The notes beneath the pieces were generated by a model. It had not been told where the DNA came from. It did no database searches and saw only the letters and a program-made list of their open reading frames with translations. Positions 35,423-45,904 of a DNA stretch of 64,000 bases are shown here, in pieces; the first letter of the stretch is position 1, and each line of letters starts with the position of its first letter. This DNA comes from Echinarachnius parma (lineage: Eukaryota; Echinodermata; Echinoidea; Clypeasteroida; Echinarachniidae): NCBI GenBank assembly GCA_037951105.1, contig JBAMJV010000874.1:62001-126000 (forward strand), written 5' to 3'. A program made the position numbers and the translations under genes.

Positions 35423-35541
35423 CTAAATGAGATATGCTTTGTCTCCCTGTTGAACATATATTAGTTGCCCAATCGGGCTACCAATCTAGACCATTTGTGA
35501 ATGGTTATTTGTCCGAAATCATTGTGTAATTGTCCCGGGTA

Positions 35542-36067
35542 TTAATAGTTGAGTTTTGGTATAGAGAGTACAGTTTTGGTCAATTTGATTTTAGTAACAA
35601 AAACCTGCATTACCATGCTCGAAATGAATACAAAATTACAAATGAATTATTTCATTTAAAAAAAGAGCCGTTAAAACTTAAGAGGGCACTCTCTGAAAAC
35701 TCATTGGTTTTATCCATTTTAAACAAAATATTGTGCATGTGATGTTTTGTTGAACTAGTGATTCGATAGAGACATAATCAACAACTATTTAAAAACCTGT
35801 TTTGTACATTTTTTAAAAGAGGAAGCATTACCAAACAAATTTAAACGGCTGGTTCCAAACTCTCTAATAATTGTGGGGCCCCACACTCATTACAAATGGT
35901 TATGTTTATGGATATATGAGCCATTTCCGAGCCGATTTTGATTAAATAAAGTTTATTCTGTCATTAAGATATTATGCTCTTTTAAATTTGACACTTAGTT
36001 TGTTATTATCTCACGAAATTTTTTTTTGTGTTGCGCCCTCTATACCAAAACTTAACTATCCATTTAA
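35542..36067 (+). mobile_element. TTAA-type MITE, family A, copy 4
   Basis: TTAA bounds both ends (35542-35545, 36064-36067). The termini TAGTTGAGTTTTGGTA and TACCAAAACTTAACTATCC resemble copy 2 at 3389-4240 rather than copies 3 and 5, so there are at least two subfamilies in the window. Confidence 0.78.
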
Positions 36068-36571
36068 GTGAACAAGTGCCTGGATCGGGCGCTATGTACA
36101 ATATCATGCAGGGCTGGTTACTTTTGTAATTCTTGCAAAATTGGTACTTACCATTTAGACGTCTAATTATGTAAACTAATAAGCCCGAAACTGACTCCTA
36201 TAGCTCAGTCTTAGTTTCTATTAAATCATTCAGTCTATATCATGATGTGAATGAGACAGATCATAATACTGTGTCCATCATCTGTATATTTCAAGCATCA
36301 TGATTCAGAATGATTATCTGCCCTGGCACCACCATTCGCGGCTGCCACCCCACCCCCCTCTTTCACCTGGTAGAATGACCCTGATCCCCATATGTATTTT
36401 TCGGGGAACTTGTTTTTGTATTGATTTGATTGTAATATTTGTCAATTTTTATTAGTATAATTTGTTAGCTTAAACAAAAAATACAATGGTATTTTGATTC
36501 CAATCAAATTATAATATAGCTAGAAGGTCTATAAAATGAACAATTTGGATTTATCGCTGAACAAACGAAAT
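36068..36571. other. intron 1, no clear gene
   Basis: Nothing supported was seen; a donor-like GTAAGTACC on the minus strand near 36150 has no matching exon. Confidence 0.35.
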
Positions 36572-36658
36572 CTACCATGTTGGGGACTCGAACCCACGTT
36601 AAACAAAATAGTCACTTTGGTTAGCAATCGGGCGCCTTTACCCGCTCGGCCACCTATA
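36572..36658 (-). pseudogene. tRNA-Ser(GCT)-like pseudogene or SINE head
   Basis: On the minus strand it reads GGTGGCCGAGCGGGTAAAGG (A box and D arm), an anticodon loop TTGCTAA, a long variable region as in tRNA-Ser, and GTGGGTTCGAGTCCCC (B box). The anticodon stem and acceptor stem do not pair, so it is not a functional tRNA. It may be a tRNA pseudogene or the head of a tRNA-derived SINE. Confidence 0.6.
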
Positions 36659-36835
36659 ATAACATGAAATCTGTGAAAAATCTAAAGTAGATATCCTGAT
36701 GTTATCTGGTTCTAATTATTATGGTACGGGAATCGTTACGGCCGCTGTGACTTACGCCCGAATCTTCGGGTACAGAAACCACTAGCAGAACGCTCTGCGC
36801 GCAGATACTGCGGCGGTCTTCCGATTGGTAAACTG

Positions 36836-37290
36836 CCACTTGGTCTAACCCCGCTTCGTCTAATATCCACTTCGTCTCAACCCACATAGTCTAATTCCGT
36901 TTCGTCTACAACCATTTGGTATTATCCAGTTCGTCAAATATCCATTTGGGCTATACCCATATTGCCTAATACCCACTTGGTCCAACACCACTTAGTCTAC
37001 CTGCCAGATCGTCTAAACACCAGATTGTCTAATATTCGATTCGTCTAATATCACTTCGTCTATTTATCAGTTCGTCTAATATCACTACGTCTAATACCAA
37101 TTTGGGCTAGACCCACTTCGACTATATCCAGATGGGCAATTCATCACTTGGTCTAATCTCCATTTCATCAACTTCCCGTTTGGTCTAATAGACAGTTGGG
37201 CTACTCCCACTTGGGCTAATGACCGACTTGGGCTAATGAACACATGGTCTAATGACCATTTGGTATAATTACAATTTGGTCGAAATGTCT
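36836..37290 (+). repeat. degenerate 14-16 bp minisatellite, CCAnTTnGTCTAAT
   Basis: About 30 imperfect units such as CCACTTCGTCTAATA, CCATTTGGGCTAATA and CCAGTTCGTCTAATA follow each other with variable length. Inverted counterparts lie at 38968-39136 and 40397-40665. Confidence 0.85.
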
Positions 37291-37467
37291 AATGTTAGGT
37301 TAGTGTAAAGTTTAATAATTGTAATTCAGGGTTAGTAATATTTTGCATCGTCCACTAAGTTCTAACTTTTAAAAAAGTTCAAGAAGTGTCTTAAGCCATG
37401 TTTAATCCTATGCACCCGTACCAAAATAGACAAGTTAAAATGACCAGCTTATAAATAACAAGTGTTA

Positions 37468-37631
37468 TACAGGGTGGCCCCAAAAAACAGAACGGGGCAC
37501 TTCCAAAAATAAAGAAACAAAATGATTATATCCATAGGATAGAGTGTCTTTTCCAATGACAAATGATACCAAGAATAGTCATTTTGGTCGTGTAGTTTTT
37601 GTTTTAGGGCGCTGTGGGTAACACCATGCCA
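37468..37631. mobile_element. mariner-type MITE, family G, left part only
   Basis: It begins TACAGGGTGGCCCCAAAAAA and follows the family through CGGGGCACTTCC and GATACCAAGAATAGTC. It stops abruptly after TGGGTAACACCATGC, where a CG-rich repeat starts. Confidence 0.7.
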
Positions 37632-38490
37632 CCAAATTGCACCAATTCAAGTGTATAAATGCAAAATCTTCCCCGTGGGAGGGGGATACCCCCTCCCAAA
37701 CCCTCCCCCTCTGGCTCTGCCACCGCCCTCGGTCGCTTCGCTCACTCGGGACTCATTCTTATCATTCATAACATGGGCTGTAGGCTATGTTGTTGGATTA
37801 TACTAATGTGGCATATTTCTGTCAATCATTTGTTTTTTTCGTGAAAATATATTTAACATTTCTGGCCGAACAAATCATGACACGATTTCCTAGATACAGT
37901 TAATTTCAAGCCCGAATTTCCTATCAAGTTATGCACCAGATTGCGCAGTTTTAAGGTTATAAATACACAATCTTCCCCGTGGGGGGGGGGGGGGGGGGGA
38001 GGGGGTGTTAACCCTCCCCCTCTGGCTCTGCCCAATCCCTCGGTCGCTTTGCTGCCTCGGGACTCATCATTGACTGTAGGCTATGTTGTTGGATCATAAA
38101 TAATTTGGCATATTTGTTAGTGTGGCATTATGGTCGATCAAATCATTACACACCATCCCAGTTACAGTTAATTTTAAGCCCGAATTTCCTGTCTAGGTAT
38201 GCACCAGATTGCACAATTTCTAGTCAAATAACGCAAAAGCTCCCTACCGTTGATACGGGGGGACACTCCCCTCCCACACCTTCCTGACACTCCCCTCCCA
38301 CACCTCCCTGACACTCCCCTCCCACACCTTCCCCCCGCTCAGTCACTTCCCTCCCTCGCAATGTCTCACTCTCACCTCTGGCTCAAAATTGGCAACCCTG
38401 TGAGTGGGGTTAGACATGAGTCCCTACACAAAAATGGTGAGCCCCCTTAGGTCCTTCCCCACCCCCCCCCCCCCTTCTCCCATCCCAAAC
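37629..38490 (+). repeat. CG-rich tandem repeat block, about 300 bp unit
   Basis: Three units begin with a word like ATGCACCAGATTGCACAATT at about 37629, 37930 and 38197. Each continues with CCGTGGGAGGGGGATACCCC, CCCTCCCCCTCTGGCTCTGC and CTCGGTCGCTTCGCT. The end, AAACTGCTTCCGGAGC, equals the right end of the element at 39137-40396, so this is a second, left-truncated copy of that element. A run of G lies at 37981-37999. Confidence 0.65.
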
Positions 38491-38544
38491 TGCTTCCGGA
38501 GCTGTGTATACGGAATTACACAGGTTAAATATATTATTATGACA

Positions 38545-38860
38545 TAAATGTTACCTGTTTATAGCGCCCACACCTCTCGTCTACATTGGATGGTCACTAT
38601 ACACAGGTTCGACGATATACGATTTTATGGAACCTGTTATTTTAAAGGTACCTGATTATAGCGCCCACTATCTTGTTTCTTTTCAGGTGGTCACTATACA
38701 CTGTTTGATGAAAGTCGTCTATAAAGTTCACTTGTTTATAGAGGCCACATATCTATTTTCCCTTGGGTGGTGACCGTACAAACGTGTAACTGTAATCTAT
38801 GTTATTCAATAAACTGGTCCATAAAGGTCACCTGTTTATAGCGGCCAATTTTAGTGAAAC
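38545..38860 (+). repeat. 'TTTATAGCG' tandem repeat
   Basis: Four imperfect units of about 75-100 bp carry ACCTGTTTATAGCGCCCAC followed by GGTGGTCACTATACAC. It is related in wording to the 10452 and 60370 repeats. Confidence 0.6.
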
Positions 38861-38967
38861 CGCCGTGGCTAATATCCAAAGAGCTATATACAGCCCTATG
38901 GCAACTTTCATACGGCATGCAGACGATGGGCAATCACAGAGGTCAGTGTGGGCGATCCACATCTTGT

Positions 38968-39136
38968 CATTAGACCAAATGATAATTAGACTAAAAGGTC
39001 ATCAGCCAAAATAGTGTTTCGACGAAATGGCATTAGACGAACTGCTTGTAGACCGAGTGGAAAATAGACCTATTAGTAGTATACGAAATGGTAACAGACT
39101 AAATGGATATTAGATCAAGTGAAATGCAGACCTCAT
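38968..39136 (-). repeat. GTCTAAT minisatellite, inverted, part 1
   Basis: Units such as ATTAGACCAAATGATA and ATTAGACGAACTG are the reverse complement of those at 36836-37290. It is interrupted at 39136 by the next element. Confidence 0.8.
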
Positions 39137-40396
39137 AGGCGCCGGAAGTGGGGGGGGGGGGGGGGCAGGGGGGGCGGCCGCCCCCCCCAATCCAAAAAAG
39201 TGGGGGGGGGGGGGGGGGGCACAACGCAATTTTGCCCCCCAAAAAAGCCCCCAACCCCTCCAAAAAAAAAAAAAAAAAAGTGGGAAAGACAAAATCAAAT
39301 GTATGAGCTAACGTTAAAAAAATAGTTTATACATCCATTTTCAATTTTCGCTGCGCGCTTCGCGCGAACAGATTATCTTAGTTTGTTGTAAACATCTAAT
39401 GAGAGCATAGACATTTTATTATTTTTTGGTTTAACTCGGATTCTAAATTTCCTTCACAGGTATGGCATGAAGTGCACCAAATTGAACCATTTCAAGTATA
39501 TAAATGCAAAATCTTCCCCGTGGGAGGGGGATACCCCCTCCCAAACCCTCCCCCTCTGGCTCTGCCCAAGCCCTCAGTCGCTTCGCTCCCTCGGGATTCA
39601 TTATTGGCTGTAGGCCATGTTGTTGAATCATATACATGCGCCCATATGGTTTATGTTGGAACTGTGTATGACACTAAATTCAATATTTATGTGTGAGTTT
39701 GGGTGCATATTTATTAGTGCGTCAATTATTTGTTTTCTTCGTGAAAAATATATCAAACCATAACACGTTTTTCCAGATACAGTTAATCTTAAGCCCGAAT
39801 TTCCTATCTAGGTATGCACCAGATTGCACAATTTCAAGTCCATAAATGCAAAATCTTTCTTACCGTCGGGAGGGGGATACCCCCTCCCAAACCCTCCCCC
39901 TCCCTCCCTGCCCCAGCCCTCAGACGCTTCGCGCCCACGGGACTCATTATTGGCTGTGTATTGTTGGATCATACATAATGTTGCATAAATATGGTTTGTT
40001 GTTGTGTGTGTGTTTTAGGGTACATATTTATTAGTGTGTCAATTATTTGTTTTCTACGTGAAAAATATACTAAAACTTTCTGGTCGATCAAATCATATCA
40101 CGCTTTCCCAAATACAGCCGACTTTCCTATCTAGGTATGCACCAGATTGCATAATTTCAAGTCCAAAAATGCAAAAACTCCCTACCGTGGGAGGGGGGAC
40201 ACCCCCCTCCCACCCCCCCACACACCCCCCCCCCCCCCCCCCGCTCAGTCGCGTCGCTCCCTCGCAATGTCTCACTCTCACATCTGGCTCAAAGTTGGCA
40301 ACCCAGAGTGTGGTTGGGCATGAGCCCCTACACACACAAATTGTGAGCCCCCGTGGGGTTTTGCCCCCCCAATCCAAAACTGCTTCCGGCGCGCCT
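39137..40396. mobile_element. 1.26 kb element with GGCGCCGGAAG ends
   Basis: The left AGGCGCCGGAAGTGGGG and right AAACTGCTTCCGGCGCGCCT ends are imperfect inverse copies. Contents: a G/C-run hairpin region (39149-39260), then three tandem units of about 320-345 bp starting near 39468, 39814 and 40134. Each unit has a CGCTTCGCTCCCTCG word. No open transposase. It splits a minisatellite array. No target duplication was recognised. Confidence 0.7.
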
Positions 40397-40665
40397 GCAA
40401 ATGGTTATAGACCAAACGGTAATTAGACGACTTGCATATAGACCAAGTGAAGAGTAGCCTATTTGAGAATTAGACGAACTGATCATTAGACGAAACGAAG
40501 ACAAAACCAAGAAGATGAAGTGACAATTGGCCCATTTGGTCATTAGACGAAACGGCAATTGCCTAAATGGGCATTAGACATAGTGATGATTAGACAAAAT
40601 GGGTTTAGCCGAAGGGGAGTTAGAAGAACTGAAATTAGACAAAGTGGTATTAGACCGAGTGAATA
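40397..40665 (-). repeat. GTCTAAT minisatellite, inverted, part 2
   Basis: It continues the array of 38968-39136 after the inserted element, with units like CATTAGACGAAACGGCAAT. It ends near 40665. Confidence 0.8.
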
Positions 40666-41897
40666 TAAACCTTCCGATTTTGGTAAAAAAGGCGCGCACG
40701 TTTCTTCCAAGTTTCTTTCTGAATTACAATAATGATAGGGAATATCAACTTAACTCGAATCGATCAAGTGAGTGGTTTGATTATTTACTCCTAGTTATAA
40801 GAAACACATGCGTGTAGTATGTCTTTATTGCGGTTTGCTGTCTCATTCGTGACCATGTAAGAATATTCGTCGCCATTTCGGGGGGGGGGGGGGGGATTTG
40901 GATGACTTGGCTGGTGTTGTCTCAACACTAACGATATTACGATATATTACGATTTTGGTATGATCGTTGACGGAAAGTTCGTGATCACTGAAGCATCTCT
41001 TCAAAGCCTACTTAGTATTGTCCTCTCAGTCATCTGCATGGTTGCACCTGACCTATTGAAATCTAGTCCATGGCAACTATTCCCGGTTCGGTAGACAATA
41101 CTCAATCCTTAATATTTTATGCAAGCTTCTGTAAATCCCAGTATTTCTGTTTGTCTTTCTTCATTTCATTCTTAGAACACACCTTATTATTCAACTGACC
41201 TTTTGTTTGTTATCATTGGGATAGGCATTCACATCACATGACCCATTCTCGCTTACTTGCGCACGTCTGTCATATCACCTTTGCACTTATTATCTGAGAC
41301 TGTGTGGTCAACCTGTGAAGGGTTTATATTGTATAATTATATGAAGTACGGAGCTGCAGTGAAAAGGTTATCATGGTTATGTACAACGCGGTTATGCTCT
41401 ATTGAGTTTGACAATATCCTCCTATCACTCGACACATCGCAGCTCATCGCAAGCATTTCGTGACCATAGCCTAAGCCGTGCCCCTTGATAATTATCAAGA
41501 GTAAAATCCTGGTTGTGGCATCATCTGCCAATCACTGGTAATACGATGTAAATTTACTATAGAATACACCTTCGCCCAAGCTTTTAACCTGCTAACAAAA
41601 ACATCCTAAGTTTAAATACGGCACCATAAAAGTGTTGGCATTGGCACGCCCTTTTCTCCCATCCCGATGCAGCATTTGCACAACATTCTCCCCTGAAAGC
41701 GTATGCGCGATCTTTATTACTTTCGGAATGACACTTCAATGTATGCGTAAGTGTTAACATCTTGTTATGAAAAATATTAGCAACAAGTGCATAATTAAAT
41801 ATCATAACATAGCACATTAATAGTATTTTACCTCGGCAATAACAATGTTGAACTCTGTTTTCCTTCCATTTCTTTCGGGGATGGACCGCTTTTAAAG
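40666..41897 (+). other. 3' end of intron 1
   Basis: A G run lies at 40880-40895. The last 60 bases carry pyrimidine-rich stretches (TTTTCCTTCCATTTCTTTC) before CTTTTAAAG at the exon 2 acceptor. Confidence 0.4.
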
Positions 41898-42110
41898 GTA
41901 TCAACTTTTCTCGACCAACGTGACAAATGTAACTATACTGCTCTTCACCACGCGACGAAACGGGGGCATACAAGGACAGTTCAGACGTTGATAGACCACG
42001 GTGCTGACCCCAACCTTCCATCAGATACGGGACAAACCTGTCTGCATATTGCCACTAGAAACTGTGACAGGAAGACAGAACAAGCAAGACAATTATCTGG
42101 AAGCTCCCAG
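41898..42110 (+). CDS. exon 2: ankyrin repeats of the giant gene
   Basis: It follows AAAG at 41894-41897 and ends CCCAG|GTAAGG at 42110, 213 bp, phase 0 at both sides. It reads VSTFLDQRDKCNYTALHHAT, then GHTRTVQTLIDHGADPNLPS and TGQTCLHIATRNCDRK: one full ankyrin repeat plus the start of another. Phase 0 matches the exon 1 donor at 17473 and the exon 3 acceptor at 44055. The join makes a continuous ankyrin stack. The far distance from exon 1 (24 kb) is the main uncertainty; a separate gene starting elsewhere in intron 1 is possible. Confidence 0.8.
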
Positions 42111-42459
42111 GTAAGGAATAATATACTTTGAGATTGATATGCTTTAGTTTGTTTTTATTTTCCATATTCAAAGGTTAAGTTCTATGAACAAACAATTATA
42201 CATTTACATTAAAACAAATCAGGAAGGCATGAGTATAAAAACATGGAGTGAGCATACAGAAGTAAATGCATAGAAACACTCTAATGCTGTATTCAAACTT
42301 GTGTTGATCCCGATAAGCAAAACTAGAGACATTCCCCAGAGAAATAACATTATGTTCGATGTGATTACATGCATAAATGCCTGATTGAAATCGGCTTAGA
42401 AGTAGATTCCACCGAAAGTTCAGAAAAGTAAGGTGTCAGTCAAATTCTGTAATGTGAAA

Positions 42460-42650
42460 ACTCGTGAGAAGGAACGAATCTTCCGCGGTTCTACTGTCTA
42501 CAAACGTATATGGACACACTTGCTAAATTTCGACGCTTATGGAACCAAAGGCCATGTTGTTTCCACAATGTTTCGTAATGAATTGCATTATTTACGAATA
42601 ACACAACCCTTTGAAAAATGTTGGGGATGCCACACAACGGTAATAAAACA
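42460..42650 (+). repeat. interspersed repeat X, copy 1
   Basis: It contains GGAACGAATCTTCCGCGGTT and ACACAACCCTTTGAAAAATG. Related words occur at 50660-51010 and 56685-56795, all within or beyond the ZU5 part of the gene. The nature of the repeat is unknown. Confidence 0.45.
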
Positions 42651-42954
42651 TACGTAGTGTTTTCCAAAAAGCGGAAGCCAACTTTCCCCAGCAATATTTC
42701 ATATAGTAAACAGAATTATGTTTATGGCAATATGTCATGTGAAAGGAACATTCATACTCATTAGTTTGATTCCAGATATGTTGTGATAGCGCCATGCATG
42801 AATGAATTTAAACGACGTACCTTAAACGAGTTTTGTATTAATGCAATGCAAAGAACTAAACATACGACGATGTCAAGTTATATTTCATGAGGTTTCTTTG
42901 GTCATAGCTTGACATTATTTTTATTCAACTTCGAAAAGAATTGAGGGTCCATAA

Positions 42955-43165
42955 TTATCCGCAAAATCCATCCACATGACCCCCTTGTCTGTCCGCACCG
43001 GCTAGGTTTGTGCTCGTGTAACCATCCCTCACCATGACTCCCAAAACCTGCTGGCGCAAGGTATCGAACTCCCTTATCATGCGATTGCGGATGCCTTCTG
43101 TATCTTGCGGTAGAGTGCTGTAGATTTTCGTATTCATATGACCCCAGTGGTGTCCGACCTATCTT
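42955..43165 (-). pseudogene. mariner transposase C-terminal fragment
   Basis: On the minus strand the frame reads WGHMNTKIYSTLPQDTEGIR, then EFDTLRQQVLGVM and GGHVDG. This is the order seen at the C-terminus of mariner-family DDE/D transposases, where a DFFLWG..K..VY..PP/LPQ segment is followed by an NGGH motif. The upstream part on this strand (above 43165) is frame-broken, and the catalytic Asp residues are absent. A tail-like (TTTGAA)n stretch at 43216-43240 adjoins it. Confidence 0.55.
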
Positions 43166-43639
43166 TTCCGATCAGAACGACCATTGTATAGATTCAGACT
43201 AGTCCCTTTCATTAAATGAATTTGAATTTGAATTTGAAACTATGGTGAAACACCTCACCAACTTGCTGAAGACTCACATAGCGATTCCACTCAGTGCTGA
43301 GAAAAATACGCTGCTTATTGGTCTGTTGCATAATGTTTAGAACACGTTTTGGACAACACTATGTATGTTGTATTACTGTTGTTTAGCGTTAAGTACATAA
43401 CGGACACAGTTTATTAGTTTAGCAACGATTAGAGCGATAGGATTATCAAATAAAATAACAAGAGGAAATGTTTCAATGAATTACAACTGTGTTGATAAGT
43501 AGATATAAAGTTCCTAGGAAAACCAATTTTAACATAGATAATATTAATAATTTAATAACCACAAGCTAAACCATATTGCAATTAAATATTGCGATAAACA
43601 TAATTTCAGTTGTTATATAAGAAACTGCTGGTGGAAGTT

Positions 43640-43667
43640 TGGTTCCGCCTTTTTTGACACACTCTGT
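43640..43667. repeat. isolated mariner-like terminal repeat
   Basis: The sequence GGTTCCGCCTTTTTTGACACA, shortened here to CCGCCTTTTTTGACACA, runs into CTCTGTATA. This resembles the inward end of a TA-targeted mariner element. It may be the 5' end of the element whose transposase fragment lies at 42955-43165. Confidence 0.4.
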
Positions 43668-43777
43668 ATAGTATAGAATGTGTTTTTATTTGAGTGTTGG
43701 TCCTCTTTAGATGAATAAGGTTAACAATACAAACAGAAGAACAATAATTGGGTATGTTATATAGTCTACCCAATCAA

Positions 43778-43852
43778 GGGATATGTGTGGCTCAATGGTT
43801 GAGCGCTGGTCTAGCAATCCGGATGTCTCGGGTTCCATTCTCGGCAAAGCCT
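43778..43852 (+). pseudogene. tRNA-Ala(AGC)-like sequence
   Basis: A-box-like TGGCTCAATGGTTGAGC, an anticodon loop CTAGCAA, and B-box-like GGGTTCCATTCTC occur with tRNA-like spacing. The acceptor stem does not pair. It is probably a decayed tRNA or SINE head; its A and B boxes could still attract RNA polymerase III. Confidence 0.45.
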
Positions 43853-44055
43853 TTTTGTCTTTGCTCATTTTCAATTATTCAAAATATTTATATTTATGTT
43901 TCTCTTTGAATTCAATAACTATAGTGTAGATACAAAATATATAAAAGGCTATTGTATCACTTACGGCAATATTATTGCGTTTTGTATCATTATATAACGT
44001 TCATTTAGTATACATTATTTTGATTTATTCCGTTACTTAATAACGTTTTGATTAG

Positions 44056-44168
44056 GTGGTCTCGTACCTATTGGAGCATGGCGCTAGACCTGATATGCAA
44101 GACAACGAAGGCAACCTCCCTATCCAGTATACCAAGGATGCGATCGTCAGGCGCATGATTTACTCGAG
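44056..44168 (+). CDS. exon 3: final ankyrin repeat
   Basis: 113 bp after TTGATTAG. It reads VVSYLLEHGARPDMQDNEGN and LPIQYTKDAIVRRMIYS. It completes the repeat opened in exon 2 (TCLHIATRN...) and ends the stack with the LPIQYTKD wording usual for the last repeat of such proteins. The donor is CTCGAG|GTATTT, leaving two bases of a codon, which exon 4 completes. A decayed family G MITE begins only 20 bp into the next intron. Confidence 0.82.
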
Positions 44169-44188
44169 GTATTTTTTAGTAGACATGA

Positions 44189-44345
44189 TTGCCCCCAAAA
44201 CGGAACGGAAAACCTGCCATGATAAAGAAACGTACTTACTAGGCTCACTTGATAGGGAATCCTTTACAAAGAAACATGATACTAAGATTGTTCGAGCAGT
44301 TTTTGTTTCAATGTATCAGTAGTGACACCATCTCTGCTTCCCATT
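44189..44345. mobile_element. family G MITE, decayed left part
   Basis: CCCCCAAAACGGAACGG and GATACTAAGATTGTTCGAGC follow the order of the family G left arm, as does GTTTTTGTTTC further on. The right end was not recognised. Confidence 0.5.
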
Positions 44346-45904
44346 TGTGTAAATTCGTACTGAAACGGTGCCGGATAATATGCCGTTCTCCCCGTCATAC
44401 AATCAAACAGTGTTCAATACGTATATCTGTGTTAATGCGCATTCAGATCCAAACAAATGTTGCCCGAGAGGAGAAGCATGGTCGGGAGTTAGTAAAAAGG
44501 GGCAACGTTGCTGCGGTGACGTTTAAGAAGCTCCCCAACATGTCCTGCATGGGATCTCGATCGTGCGTTTGACAGTATGTTGATGTTCTAATGTAACTTT
44601 GTAATGGGCGGGGAATGAGAGAGGAGTTTAGATTTTGGGGTAAGGAAATTTCCGGTGTGTTCTCCCACTTCTTTCTACCCACTGACTATTTAGGCTTTGC
44701 CACTGGATACAAAAGTGTACAGGTGGGCGATGATCACACAGTAAGCTGCTCATCATTCACCGAGTGTTTGATACAACCCCGTGTACATTCTTTGTATACA
44801 TTCTAAACATTGGCAAAGCACAAATAGCAGAAAGAAAGAAGGGGTAGATGAACCCCCGGGAAATTGTCTTCACCCCACATCTCAACCTGTCAACCCATCT
44901 CTATTTCCTCGCCCGTAACAACGTTAAAAACGCAGGAATGATTACCAATACAGGACAGTATGGAGAACCTCTTTAAATCCCCCGGTAATGTTGACTCTAC
45001 GAACTCCCTACCATGTCCCTTCTCTCTGCGAACCTTGCCTGGTTATATAGCTAAATGCACATTAACACAGGCGTACGTGTTGATAGTTGCTTAGTGCGAT
45101 GGCGGGTAGGATGGGCGATTTTCAGCCACTTAATTTGTACAAATAATTAAGAGGTTTACCTCAACTGATTTGCTGCGAACTCCTCCAAATCTAAGGTGGC
45201 GTCCCAAAAAAGTTCTAATACCTGGAAGTCAGCATTTAATATCGACAAAAAGGGCAATTTTGCACGATTTCCCATGCTGTAGAGGGTGTCTGAAAATGTG
45301 TAATAATTTGTATTGATTAAAGGATATGTGTACAAAATTATTGCGTAAAACTTGGGACACCTTCACCTCGAGTTATAAACAAAACCAACATTTCCTGTAA
45401 TATTATCAATATGCCACCATCATGCTGTAATCCACGAAAACCTGGTGTCTGTATTTTATTCGTTTAACTGCATGTATCATAAATCAAGCGCTAAAATGTA
45501 CTTAATTCCACTCACCTTGGAGCATTCAGTCAGCTGTACACTAACGCGCCATGAATTAATTCAAGATCATGTTAATTACCTTGATTAAGTGCAAGTACAC
45601 AATATGCGGGACACATGTGCAGAGCGTATCTAGATTCGAACGACCTCTTGATCGCAGGCACGCATCTTTCATAATATCTTATCATCTGGAGATCATTAAA
45701 GTACTACAACAAAGCAAACTCAATTGCTTAACCAATTTGTACAACGCCGAAAAGCCTAGACAGCTAACAGCAAACCGAATTGTTACTTCTTTTTTTGTGT
45801 GCACAACCCTGTACTTGTATAACCATGGTAACAACAACTGATTATAGGCCAAAATAGACCAAATCACAGATAATATTAATACAAACGTATAGATTAGCAG
45901 GTAA
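44346..45904 (+). other. intron 3, non-coding
   Basis: A possible decayed inverted pair (GGTGGCGTCCCAAAAAAGTT at 45193 and AAAACTTGGGACACC at 45348) may mark an old mariner-type MITE. Otherwise no feature is supported. Confidence 0.35.

Noticed and set aside
35136..35430. Overlapping proline-rich frames near 35.1-35.4 kb and similar ones at 37.6-40.4 kb
   Set aside because: They come from CCCTCCC-rich repeat units in all frames; no splice or homology support.
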